Below are positions 51,099-59,528 of a DNA stretch of 64,000 bases, one piece after another. Source of the stretch: CAZABP01 sp964483245 (GTDB lineage: Bacteria; Planctomycetota; UBA1135; UBA2386); assembly GCA_964483245.1 (NCBI GenBank), contig CAZABP010000003.1:124001-188000 (forward strand), written 5' to 3'. Both the position numbers and the translations under genes were made by a program. The notes below the pieces were generated by a model. It saw only the letters and a list, made by a program, of their open reading frames with translations. It did no database searches and was not told the origin of the DNA. Position 1 is the stretch's first letter, and every line of letters begins with the position of its first letter.

Positions 51099-54000
51099 AT
51101 GACGAAGACGAACGACAAGCCGTATCCGGACGTCGGGCCGGCCGACTTTCCGGCCCTGGAGCGGCGCGTGTTGGAGCGCTGGCAGGAGGCTGGCACGTTC
51201 CAGCGGTCGATCGACCAGCGGCCTGCCGGCGCGCGCGGCGGGAACGAGTTCGTGTTCTACGACGGCCCGCCGTTCGCCAATGGGCTGCCGCACTACGGGC
51301 ATCTGCTGACCGGCTACGTGAAGGACATCGTGCCGCGCTACCAGACGATGCGCGGGCGGCGCGTCGAGCGGCGCTTCGGCTGGGATTGCCACGGCCTGCC
51401 GGCCGAGATGGAGGCGGAGAAGGAGCTCGGGATCTCCGGACGTGCCGCGATCGAGCAGTTCGGGATCGAGCGGTTCAACGCGCACTGCCGCGAGTCGGTC
51501 ATGCGCTACACCGGCGAGTGGCGGCGCTACGTGACGCGGCAGGCGCGCTGGGTCGACTTCGACCGCGACTACAAGACGATGGATCTCTCCTACATGGAGA
51601 GCGTGCTGTGGGCGTTCCAACGCCTGTGGCAGAAGGGGCTCGTCTACGAAGCGAAGCGGGTCATGCCGTACTCGTGGGGGGCGGAGACGCCGCTCAGCAA
51701 CTTCGAGATCCGGCTCGACAACAGCTACCGGCCGAAGCAGGACCCGGCAGTCACGGTCGCGTTCCGGCTGCAGCCGCGGCCGGGGGATCCGGGCCCGCTG
51801 GATCTGCTCGCGTGGACGACGACGCCGTGGACGCTGCCGTCGAATCTGGCGCTCGCGGTCGGGGCGGAGCTCGAGTACGTGATCCTCGCGCGGGAGCAGC
51901 GGCACTACGTGCTCGGCGCGGCGACGGTGGCGAAGTACGGGAAGGAGCTCGAGGGGTTCGCCGAGGTCGGGCGGCTGCGCGGCGCGGATCTGGTCGGGCG
52001 GACGTATGCGCCGCTGTTTCCATACTTCCGCGGGCATCCGCAGTCGTTCCGCGTGTTGGCGGGGGACTTCGTCGGGGTCGAGGACGGCACCGGCGTCGTG
52101 CACATGGCGCCCGGGTTCGGCGAAGACGACCAGCGCGTCTGCGAAGCAGCCGGGATCGAGCTGGTCTGCCCGGTCGACGACAAGGGCTGCTTCACGGCGG
52201 AAGTGTCGGACTACGTCGGCGTGCACGTGTTCGACGCCAACAAGGCGATCATCCGCCGGCTGCGCGACGAAGGCGTGTTGGTCCAACACGCGACGATCAC
52301 GCACAACTATCCGCATTGTTGGAGGACCGACACGCCGATCATCTACAAGGCGGTCGGGTCGTGGTACGTGCGGGTCACGGAGTTCCGCGATCGGATGGTG
52401 GCGCTGAACCAGAAGATCCGCTGGATCCCCGAGCACGTCCGCGATGGGCAGTTCGGCAAATGGCTCGAGAATGCGCGCGACTGGTCGATCAGCCGCAACC
52501 GGTTCTGGGGCGCGCCGATCCCGATCTGGCGCAGTGACGATCCGCGCTATCCGCGGATCGACGTCTACGGCTCGATCGCCGAGCTCGAGCGCGACTTCGG
52601 CGTGCAGGTCACCGACCTGCACCGGCCGTTCATCGACCGGCTGGTGCGCCCGAACCCGGACGATCCGACCGGCAGGAGCACGATGCGACGCGTGCCGGAG
52701 GTGCTCGATTGCTGGTTCGAGTCCGGGTCGATGCCGTTCGCGCAGGTGCACTACCCGTTCGAGAACAAAGAGTGGTTCGAGCAGCACTTCCCGGCCGACT
52801 TCATCGTCGAATACATCGCGCAGACGCGCGGCTGGTTCTACACGATGGTCGTGCTGGCGACGGCGCTGTTCGACTGCCCGCCGTTCCGCAACTGCATCTG
52901 CCACGGCGTCGTGCTCGACGCGGAAGGGCAGAAGCTCAGCAAGCGCCTGAAGAACTACCCCGACCCGGAGCAGGTGTTCGCGACCTACGGCAGCGATGCG
53001 CTGCGCTGGTTCCTGTGCAGCTCGCCGATCCTGCGCGGGCTCGACCTCGAGATCGAGCGGGATGGGCGCCAGATCGGCGAGGTCGTGCGGCAGGTGCTGA
53101 ACCCGGTGTGGAACGCGTGGACGTTCTTCACGCTGTATGCCAACACGGATGGGGTGCGGGGCCGGTTCGCGACCGGGAGCCAGGTGCTGCTGGATCGCTA
53201 TGTGCTCGGCAAGACGCGCGAGCTGGTCGAGCGCGTGACGCGGTCGATGGAGGACTACGACCTCGCCGGTGCGGCGGCGTCGGTGCAGGGATTCCTGGAT
53301 GTGCTGAACAACTGGTACATCCGGCGCAGCCGTGCGCGGTTCTGGCGCTCGGGCAGCGATGCCGACAAGCAGGCGGCCTACGACACGCTGTTCACGGTGC
53401 TGCACGTGCTGCTGCGCGTCAGCGCGCCCTTGCTGCCGCTGGTGACCGACGAGATCTGGGTCGGGCTGACCGGTGAACCGAGCGTGCATCTCGCCGACTG
53501 GCCGGATGCGCAGGCGCTGCCGGACGAGCGGGACCTCGTCGCCGCGATGGATCGCGTGCGGGATGTGTGTTCGGTCGGACTCTCGCTGCGCGAGGCGCAG
53601 CGACTGCGGATCCGGTTGCCGCTCGCGGCGCTGACACTGGCCGGACGCGACGTGCGCGCGCTCGAGCCGTACGCGGACCTGATCCGCGACGAGCTGAACG
53701 TCAAGGAGTTGCGCTTCGCCGACGAGGTCGGGGCGTTCGGGCGGTTCGTGCTGCAGGTCGACATGAAGCAGCTCGGACCGCGGCTCGGCGAGCGGATGAA
53801 GTCGTTCATGCCGGCGCTGAAGCGTGGTGAATGGCGCGTGCGGCCGGACCGGACCGCCGAGATCGCCGGGGTCGAGCTGACACCGGCGGACTACGAGATG
53901 CGGCTCGTGCCGAACGAAGGGGTCGCGAGCGCCGCGCTGCCAGGCAACGACGCCGTCGCCGTCCTCGACGTCGACGTGACGCCGGAGCTGCGCGCCGAAG

Positions 54001-54251
54001 GGATCGCACGCGACGTCGTTCGGCTCGTGCAGCAGGCGCGCAAGGAGGCCGGGCTGCAGATCACCGACCGGATCGAGCTGCGGCTCGAGCTGCCGGTGGA
54101 GCTGCGCGACGCGGTCGCGGCGCATGCCGGGTATCTGCGCGAGCAGGTGCTGGCGACGGCACTCGACTACGGCGCGCCGGCCGGCGGGATGTTCGTGCAG
54201 GAGGGGAAGGTCGAAGGGACGCCGCTGCGCGTCGCGTTGCGGCGCGCGTAG
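51099..54251 (+). CDS. ileS: isoleucyl-tRNA synthetase
   Basis: A 1050-residue class I synthetase that charges tRNA-Ile in the cytoplasm. The N-terminal catalytic region has PFANGLPHYGHLLTG with HYGH (65-68) as the HIGH motif. Editing-domain segments LLAWTTTPWTLPSNLAL and GTGVVHMAPGFGEDD follow. The KMSKS motif is KLSKRLKNYPDP (612 onward). The C-terminal region contains the usual helical anticodon-binding domain. Length and the KLSK-type motif fit the long, eukaryote-like group (IleRS type 2), which is generally less sensitive to mupirocin than the type 1 enzyme. The C-terminal zinc finger typical of type 1 bacterial IleRS is not seen. No Shine-Dalgarno sequence is visible. Confidence 0.97.
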   Translation: MTKTNDKPYPDVGPADFPALERRVLERWQEAGTFQRSIDQRPAGARGGNEFVFYDGPPFANGLPHYGHLLTGYVKDIVPRYQTMRGRRVERRFGWDCHGLPAEMEAEKELGISGRAAIEQFGIERFNAHCRESVMRYTGEWRRYVTRQARWVDFDRDYKTMDLSYMESVLWAFQRLWQKGLVYEAKRVMPYSWGAETPLSNFEIRLDNSYRPKQDPAVTVAFRLQPRPGDPGPLDLLAWTTTPWTLPSNLALAVGAELEYVILAREQRHYVLGAATVAKYGKELEGFAEVGRLRGADLVGRTYAPLFPYFRGHPQSFRVLAGDFVGVEDGTGVVHMAPGFGEDDQRVCEAAGIELVCPVDDKGCFTAEVSDYVGVHVFDANKAIIRRLRDEGVLVQHATITHNYPHCWRTDTPIIYKAVGSWYVRVTEFRDRMVALNQKIRWIPEHVRDGQFGKWLENARDWSISRNRFWGAPIPIWRSDDPRYPRIDVYGSIAELERDFGVQVTDLHRPFIDRLVRPNPDDPTGRSTMRRVPEVLDCWFESGSMPFAQVHYPFENKEWFEQHFPADFIVEYIAQTRGWFYTMVVLATALFDCPPFRNCICHGVVLDAEGQKLSKRLKNYPDPEQVFATYGSDALRWFLCSSPILRGLDLEIERDGRQIGEVVRQVLNPVWNAWTFFTLYANTDGVRGRFATGSQVLLDRYVLGKTRELVERVTRSMEDYDLAGAAASVQGFLDVLNNWYIRRSRARFWRSGSDADKQAAYDTLFTVLHVLLRVSAPLLPLVTDEIWVGLTGEPSVHLADWPDAQALPDERDLVAAMDRVRDVCSVGLSLREAQRLRIRLPLAALTLAGRDVRALEPYADLIRDELNVKELRFADEVGAFGRFVLQVDMKQLGPRLGERMKSFMPALKRGEWRVRPDRTAEIAGVELTPADYEMRLVPNEGVASAALPGNDAVAVLDVDVTPELRAEGIARDVVRLVQQARKEAGLQITDRIELRLELPVELRDAVAAHAGYLREQVLATALDYGAPAGGMFVQEGKVEGTPLRVALRRA

Positions 54252-54469
54252 CGGGACCACGGCGCCGCGAAACCGACGCCGGCAGGATCGACGGTTCGTG
54301 ACCGCGCGCGAGCGGCGCGAGGCCGACCGATCCGGGCCCCGTCCCACGCTGAGACGAGCGAGTGTTCAGTTGCGCATCGTTTCGGCGCCAGCGCGCATCC
54401 CGCGCCGCGCCCGATTCCGGCATCTGCCTACAGGACCCCTCGGCGCCGGAACGATAGCAGCCGCATCCC

Positions 54470-54898
54470 ATGGGTGCGGAACGTGGCTCGGCCCTGTTGG
54501 AGCTGATGATCGGCTCCATCCTCGTCTTCATGACGTTCCTGTCAGTCACGATCATGATGACCAGCCAGGGCAATCTGCGCCGGACCAGCGAGGAGCAGAG
54601 CCTCGCGATGATTGCGTGCCGCAACAACCTGGAGTCGATCCGCAACGTCCCGCTGAGCGAGCTGCCGGCGCTGCACGAGGTCGGGTTCGACGTACCGGAT
54701 CTCGCGGGACACCCGGGTGTCCTGCAGCCGCTGCCCGGCGATGCGGACGGCCTGCCGGGACAGTTCCTGATCTCGGTCGACCAGACGCTCGCAGGCGAAA
54801 CGATCTACCTCGTGCGGATGGTGGTGAGCTGGTACGGGATCAGCGGCCGCCAGGAGTTCGAGGTGCGGAGCCTGGTCGCTTCCCGGCGCGGAGTCTGA
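54470..54898 (+). CDS. type IV pilin-like (pseudopilin) protein
   Basis: A 142-residue protein. A short positively charged leader (MGAERG) is followed by SALLELMIGSILVFMTFLSVTIMM, which resembles a prepilin N-terminus: small residue after the Gly, and Glu at about mature position 5 within a long hydrophobic helix. The remainder is a small beta-rich domain. Cleavage by a prepilin peptidase between Gly and Ser is expected. It is the first gene of a four-gene set of secretion or pilus-type proteins. The 218-base region upstream contains no other gene; I see no clear promoter in it. Confidence 0.75.
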   Translation: MGAERGSALLELMIGSILVFMTFLSVTIMMTSQGNLRRTSEEQSLAMIACRNNLESIRNVPLSELPALHEVGFDVPDLAGHPGVLQPLPGDADGLPGQFLISVDQTLAGETIYLVRMVVSWYGISGRQEFEVRSLVASRRGV

Positions 54899-54901
54899 AC
54901 C

Positions 54902-55552
54902 ATGCGCAACACCCAACGCGGTATCAGCCTGGTCGAGATCGCGATGGCGGTGACGCTGCTGGTCGTCCTGCTCGGCTCGATCGCCGGGATCAACCAGATG
55001 TTGACGCGCGAGCTGTCCGCGAACGACGCGGTTGCCTCGGCCACCGAGGTGTGCCGGATCGTCGGCCAGCGGATGACGAACCAGGCGCGGCCCGGCTGCC
55101 TGTCGACGTGTCTGACGCAGGCGACCCAGGAGGACGTCGACGCCGCGTTGGCGGCGCAGATGCTCGATCCGGAGGTCGTCGTCCCGGCACTCGGGGACTG
55201 GATCTCGTTCCCGCAGCACGCCAAACGGTCGACGCTGCGATTCCGCGCGGCGGACGGCGTGTTGTCGTTGAACGCGACGGCGCTGACGCCGCCGCGGGTG
55301 TTCGAGTTCGTGCTCGATGTGAACGAGCTGGACAACGACGCGGATGACGACGACGACGGGTTGATCGACGAAGGATCGGTCCGGCTGCGCGAGGACACGA
55401 CGCTGTTGTACTCGTGCACCGACATCGAGAACTGCACGTTCGAGTTGTCCGGGAGCAAGCTGGTGTTCGAGCTCAAGGTGGCGCGGCGCAACGCCGAGGG
55501 CCGCGTCTATCGCTCGAACAGCGTGCAAGAGATCTACATGCGCAACCGATGA
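54902..55552 (+). CDS. pseudopilin with calcium-loop-like motif
   Basis: A 216-residue protein. MRNTQRGISLVEIAMAVTLLVVLLGSIAG is a textbook prepilin leader: Gly at the cleavage site, then ISLVE with Glu at mature position 5. The globular part contains NDADDDDDGLIDEGSV, which resembles a calcium-binding loop of the DxDxDG type. CLSTC and SCTDIENCTF hold four cysteines, possibly disulfides. Likely a minor pseudopilin. It lies 3 bases after the first pilin-like gene, and its stop overlaps the next gene's ATG by 4 bases. Confidence 0.85.
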   Translation: MRNTQRGISLVEIAMAVTLLVVLLGSIAGINQMLTRELSANDAVASATEVCRIVGQRMTNQARPGCLSTCLTQATQEDVDAALAAQMLDPEVVVPALGDWISFPQHAKRSTLRFRAADGVLSLNATALTPPRVFEFVLDVNELDNDADDDDDGLIDEGSVRLREDTTLLYSCTDIENCTFELSGSKLVFELKVARRNAEGRVYRSNSVQEIYMRNR

Positions 55553-56652
55553 CCCGGGACATGCAAGCGAACGGATGCGGCCACCCACGCGAGCGCGGCT
55601 TCGCGATGCTCATCGTGTTGATCGTCGCCGTGCTTCCGCTCGTGCTGGTGATCGGCACCGCGACGCAGACGATGGTCACGCGGCAGTCGCGGATGACGAG
55701 CGAAGTCGCCGACGAACGGGCGCTGGTCGCCGCCGAATCAGGGATCGACTACGGGATCTACCGCGCCAGCACGCCGCTCGGCCTCGTGACTGGCGACACG
55801 TACGCGCGTGATCTGGGCGGCGGGATGGCATTCGTACTGACGCCGACCTACCTGCGCAGCGACGGCGCCGACAACGACGGTGACGGTCTGGTCGACGAGG
55901 CGGACGAGAACATCTATCAGGTGCTCTGCGCTGGCAGCTATCGCGGCGTGACGCGCCGGATCGTCGCCTATCTCGGTCCGCAGCCGGCGTTCATGAGCTT
56001 CCCGTCCGCGCTCAGCGTCGCTGACAGCGATCAGATCCAGGTGCAGGATTCGGCGCTGATCTCCGGCAATGACAAGAACATGGACGGCACCGCCGGCCCG
56101 GGTCCGCATCAGCCGGGCATCACGGTCGAACCACCGACCACCGTGCCGACCGCGCTGAGCTGGATGGTGCCCGACGACTATGGCCGCATCCAGGGGAGCA
56201 CCGCCACGCCGAGCGTCGCGGCCGGCACCGACCTCGACTGGAACGCGACGCGGCTCGCGATCCAGAACAGCGCCACGCTGATCCTGACCAGCGCTTCGTA
56301 CCAGAACTATCAGTTCGGCAACGGCCCCGGCGGGACGTTCAACGTCATCTATCGCAACGGCAACGTGCAGTTCCAAGGCAGCTCGCGCGGCGCCGGGATC
56401 CTGTTCGTGACCGGCGATCTGCAACTGCAGAACGACTTCCGGTTCGATGGGATCGTGTTCGTCGGTGGGAAGCTGCAGATGCAGGAGAACGCGCGGATCT
56501 ACGGCGCCGTCGTCTGCAACACGAGCCAGCAGATCCAGCTGCAGGGGACGGCGAGGATCCAATACAGCACGCAGACGATCCAACTGGCCGGCGCGGCGCT
56601 GCCCGGGAAGTACGTGCTGTTCAATGGCTGGCAGGAGATCTCGCGGCAGTGA
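55549..56652 (+). CDS. PilX-like protein with pilin-type N-terminus and calcium-loop motif
   Basis: A 367-residue protein. The N-terminus has RERGFAMLIVLIVAVLPLVLVIG, a PilX-type hydrophobic helix preceded by a Gly; the Glu at position 5 usual in pilins is missing. A DNDGDGLVDEADENIY segment (about residues 105-120) resembles the loop in the preceding gene. The remainder contains repeated beta strands (FQGSSRGAGILFVTGDLQLQ, FDGIVFVGGKLQMQENARIYGAVV) of the type seen in PilX/polymer-forming proteins. The ATG at 55549 overlaps the previous stop; an ATG at 55561 is possible. Confidence 0.8.
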   Translation: MTRDMQANGCGHPRERGFAMLIVLIVAVLPLVLVIGTATQTMVTRQSRMTSEVADERALVAAESGIDYGIYRASTPLGLVTGDTYARDLGGGMAFVLTPTYLRSDGADNDGDGLVDEADENIYQVLCAGSYRGVTRRIVAYLGPQPAFMSFPSALSVADSDQIQVQDSALISGNDKNMDGTAGPGPHQPGITVEPPTTVPTALSWMVPDDYGRIQGSTATPSVAAGTDLDWNATRLAIQNSATLILTSASYQNYQFGNGPGGTFNVIYRNGNVQFQGSSRGAGILFVTGDLQLQNDFRFDGIVFVGGKLQMQENARIYGAVVCNTSQQIQLQGTARIQYSTQTIQLAGAALPGKYVLFNGWQEISRQ

Positions 56653-57905
56653 CGCACGTGCGTCGTCGCCGCCCGTCGCCGAGGGAGGAGGTGCCGGGCA
56701 AGGGCCGGTCGCTGGTGCTGCAGCGGGTGCTCGGCGGCGCGATCGTGGCCGGTGCCTGCCTCGCGCTGTTTGCACTGGTGTCGGTCCGCGACCAGGCGAG
56801 GTTGCCGCCGGAGCAGGTGCCGCAGGAACGTGCGGAACTGCTGGCGCTGCTGACGGAGTATCGCCGGGTCCGCAAGCCGGAGGATCGGGAAGCACTGCTG
56901 CTGCGAGCGCGAGCGGAACTGCCGCGCTGCGAGCGCGCCGTCGCCTGGTTGCTCGGTCAGCCCAGCCATCCGCTGCTCCGACCGGCGCTGCAGTTGTTCG
57001 GGGAACTGCGCCTGCAGGCGGCGCTGCCTGGCGTCGAGGCGCTGGCGTCGGTAGCGGCGTTGCGGCGCGAAGCGCTCCTCTGTGCGGACCGGATCGCGCC
57101 GTTCGACCCGGGGCGTGTGCTCGCGCTGCTCGAGGGCGCGGATCGTGCGGCGATTCTTGCGGGGGCGGAGATCGCCAGGCGACGCGACGAGCGGCCGACG
57201 CCCGCGCTCCTGCAGTTGCTCGCGCACCAGGATGCGGAGGTGCGGTTGGCGGCGTTCGCAGCGCTCCCGGACCAAGTTCCAGCCGATGCCGTGCCGCCGC
57301 TGCTGCAACTGGCCGGCGCTGACTCGCCGGCGATCGCGGAACTCGCGCTCCAGGCACTGGGACGGGCGCCGATCGAGGGCGCGACCGAGCAATTCCTTGC
57401 GCACACCGCGCTACGCGCCGAGGCCGCCCTGGTGCGCGCTGCGCTGGATGCGCTGACGCGCCGCGGGAAGCCGCTGTCGCCGGAAGCGGCGGGGCCGCTC
57501 TGGCAGCTGGCATACGACGGTGCGGACGCGACGCTCCGGGCCGCTGCCTATCAGTGCCTCGAGCGGACCGGGTCGTACGAGCTGGAAGATGCGGAGCGGC
57601 AGGTCTTCGGTGGTGGCCTGGTCGATCGATACTTCGCGGCCCGCATGCTGATCACGCGCGGCGAACAGGCCGGCGTGACGGTGCTGCTCGATCTCGTGCA
57701 GCAGCTCGAGCCGAACACAGATGGCAAGTACGTCCGGTTTGCCTGCGCCACACTGCTCGGCTCGCTGTCGAACATGCACGCGTCCTCCAGCGTCACGGAG
57801 TGGGAGCAGTGGTTCGCCGCGAACCCGCTGCAGGGACCGCGCAGCCTGCCGCCGCCGCCGCCCGGGATCTTCGACGCGATGCAAGTGGCCGGTCCGCCGC
57901 GCTGA
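56649..57905 (+). CDS. membrane-anchored HEAT-repeat-like protein
   Basis: A 418-residue protein. One transmembrane helix (LGGAIVAGACLALFALV, about residues 29-45) follows a basic N-terminus, and the rest is helical with HEAT-like pairs such as DAEVRLAAFAALPDQVPADAVPPLLQLAG. No catalytic motif is seen. The GTG start overlaps the preceding stop (GTGA), so it is coupled to the pilin-type operon and may be an accessory component. It ends with a proline-rich tail (SLPPPPPGIFDAMQ). Confidence 0.75.
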   Translation: MTHVRRRRPSPREEVPGKGRSLVLQRVLGGAIVAGACLALFALVSVRDQARLPPEQVPQERAELLALLTEYRRVRKPEDREALLLRARAELPRCERAVAWLLGQPSHPLLRPALQLFGELRLQAALPGVEALASVAALRREALLCADRIAPFDPGRVLALLEGADRAAILAGAEIARRRDERPTPALLQLLAHQDAEVRLAAFAALPDQVPADAVPPLLQLAGADSPAIAELALQALGRAPIEGATEQFLAHTALRAEAALVRAALDALTRRGKPLSPEAAGPLWQLAYDGADATLRAAAYQCLERTGSYELEDAERQVFGGGLVDRYFAARMLITRGEQAGVTVLLDLVQQLEPNTDGKYVRFACATLLGSLSNMHASSSVTEWEQWFAANPLQGPRSLPPPPPGIFDAMQVAGPPR

Positions 57906-57908
57906 GGC

Positions 57909-57956
57909 GGCCTGACAGAATGGCGCGACTTTTCTCGTCAGACCCCGAGAGGATCA
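57909..57956. repeat. GGGGTCTGAC-type palindromic repeat, copy 7 (long form)
   Basis: On the plus strand GGCCTGACAGAATGGCGCGA, then CTTTTCTCGTCAGACCCC and GAGAGGATCA. It is nearly identical over 48 bases to the copy at 59481. The final TCA is the minus-strand stop codon of the gene 57954-59414. Confidence 0.9.
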
Positions 57957-59414
57957 CTGCTTCGCCGCGGTCTCGTACTCGCGCAGCCGGGCGAGTGCGT
58001 CGGGCGGCGGTTTCTGCATGCAGGCGATCGCTTGGGTCTGCAGCCGCACGGCGCGCGCCGCGTCGCCGGCATGGAAGTGGGCCAGCGCGGTGGTAGCGAG
58101 CCAGTCGGCCGCGCGCGGATAGCGCTCATCGGTCTGCTCCAGGCGCCGCAGGAAGCACAGCGCGGTGCGGGCGTTCGCCGGCAGGAAGTCCGGCGCGAGC
58201 AGGTGATGCGCGCAGGTGTAGAGCTGATTCGGATCGACGATGCTCGCGGCGACGTGCTGGGCGACTGCGGTGAGCTCGCCGCCTGGGACGCCGGCACGGC
58301 TGGCGAGGCGCAGCCACACGACCTGGGCGAGCACGCCGTTCGGTTCGGACTGCGTGGCGACCGCGGCCGCCTGCATCCCGGTCTCGGCAACCGCGGCCGT
58401 CAGCCCTGGGTGCTGGCGGCACCACTGCTCGAGGGATTGCGCGAGCATCAGCAGACGTCCGGGATCCGGCAGGCTGGAGCGGAGCAGCTCCTGCGCAGCT
58501 TCGCCCGTCGCGGCGGGGTCACCGCGCACGGCTGCCAGCGCCAGGCGAACGCGCGCCTGGGCGACCGGGAGCCAAGGCTGCGCCGCGGCCGCAGAGAAAG
58601 CGGTCTCGATCTCCGCCATCAGGGCCTTTGGAAGCATCGAATCTCCGGCGCCCGCAACCAGCCCGCTCTGCAGCAGGAACGTCGCGATGCGCGGGCGCGT
58701 GCCCATCGTGCGGAGCGCGGAGCGGATGCAGCCGGGCCGGGCCGGGGCGGGCGTGCGCCGCAGTCGCAGCGACCATGCGCCGGGCGCGCCCGGGTCGAGC
58801 TGCAGCATGCGTTCGACCGCGGCGCTCGCGCCAGGATGGCCGCGCACCTGCCGCCGCAGGAGCTGCTGCACGGCGGCGAGCTCGGACAACCGGACCAGGT
58901 CGTGCCGGTCGTCGAGGATCTGCTCGAGGTGTTCGAACAGCTGCGGCGAACTCTCGTCGATCCACGCGACCCGGCCAGCGCGATCGACGATGACGGCCGC
59001 CGTCGTGGCGCGCAGCTCGCGCGGCAGCCAGGTTTGCACACAGCGCAACTCCCGATCGTGCGCCACCTGCGCGTGGTCGCGCGGCGGCAGGCCGGCGAGC
59101 AGGCCGCGCGCGACCGGCCGGCTGCCAGTCACCACCGTGGCAATGCGCAGGGAGTCCGGGTGCTTGCGTGCGATCGGGCGCAGATCCGGGGTCAGGTCCT
59201 CCCAGGGGTCCTTGCCCCGCGTTGCATGACTGACGAACAGCAGGACCACGACGCGCTTGCCCCGGTCGGCTGCCAGATCGATCGGGGCACCGCGCAGCAT
59301 CGGCAGGTCGATCAGCGGCGCTTCCGCGCCGACCGCGCCCGGTTCCTGTGCGTTCGGCGGTCCGGCCAGCAGTGCCAGCCCGACCCCGCACAGCAGGAGG
59401 CGCACGTGTTGCAT
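57954..59414 (-). CDS. secreted redoxin-fold protein lacking the CxxC, with helical repeats
   Basis: A 486-residue protein with a signal peptide (MQHVRLLLCGVGLALLAGPPNAQ). Residues about 28-175 are thioredoxin/TlpA-like: APLIDLPMLRGAPIDLAADRGKRVVVLLFVS, then HATRGKDP in place of the active-site CxxC, and AAVIVDRAGRVAWID later. With both catalytic cysteines missing it is unlikely to be a redox enzyme of the usual type. From 180 to the end the chain is helical and repetitive, TPR-like. It lies between two direct copies of the long repeat (57909 and 59481), and its stop codon is in the first. Confidence 0.75.
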   Translation of the reverse strand: MQHVRLLLCGVGLALLAGPPNAQEPGAVGAEAPLIDLPMLRGAPIDLAADRGKRVVVLLFVSHATRGKDPWEDLTPDLRPIARKHPDSLRIATVVTGSRPVARGLLAGLPPRDHAQVAHDRELRCVQTWLPRELRATTAAVIVDRAGRVAWIDESSPQLFEHLEQILDDRHDLVRLSELAAVQQLLRRQVRGHPGASAAVERMLQLDPGAPGAWSLRLRRTPAPARPGCIRSALRTMGTRPRIATFLLQSGLVAGAGDSMLPKALMAEIETAFSAAAAQPWLPVAQARVRLALAAVRGDPAATGEAAQELLRSSLPDPGRLLMLAQSLEQWCRQHPGLTAAVAETGMQAAAVATQSEPNGVLAQVVWLRLASRAGVPGGELTAVAQHVAASIVDPNQLYTCAHHLLAPDFLPANARTALCFLRRLEQTDERYPRAADWLATTALAHFHAGDAARAVRLQTQAIACMQKPPPDALARLREYETAAKQ

Positions 59415-59480
59415 GGTCGTCGGACCGCGACCGCGAACGGATGGGTGCTCCGTGCGGTTCAGCCCACGCCGTGCTGAGCC

Positions 59481-59528
59481 GGCCTGACAGATTGGCGCGA
59501 CTTTTCTCGTCAGACCCCGAGAGGATCA
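59481..59528. repeat. GGGGTCTGAC-type palindromic repeat, copy 8 (long form)
   Basis: Direct repeat of copy 7 with a single mismatch (ACAGATTGG for ACAGAATGG). The final TCA (59526-59528) is the minus-strand stop codon of the M48 peptidase gene. The 111-base region 59415-59525 between the genes holds no other feature. Confidence 0.9.

Noticed and set aside
50916..54347. 1143-codon minus-strand open frame antisense to ileS
   Set aside because: Arg/His/Pro-rich shadow; ileS on the plus strand has all its motifs.
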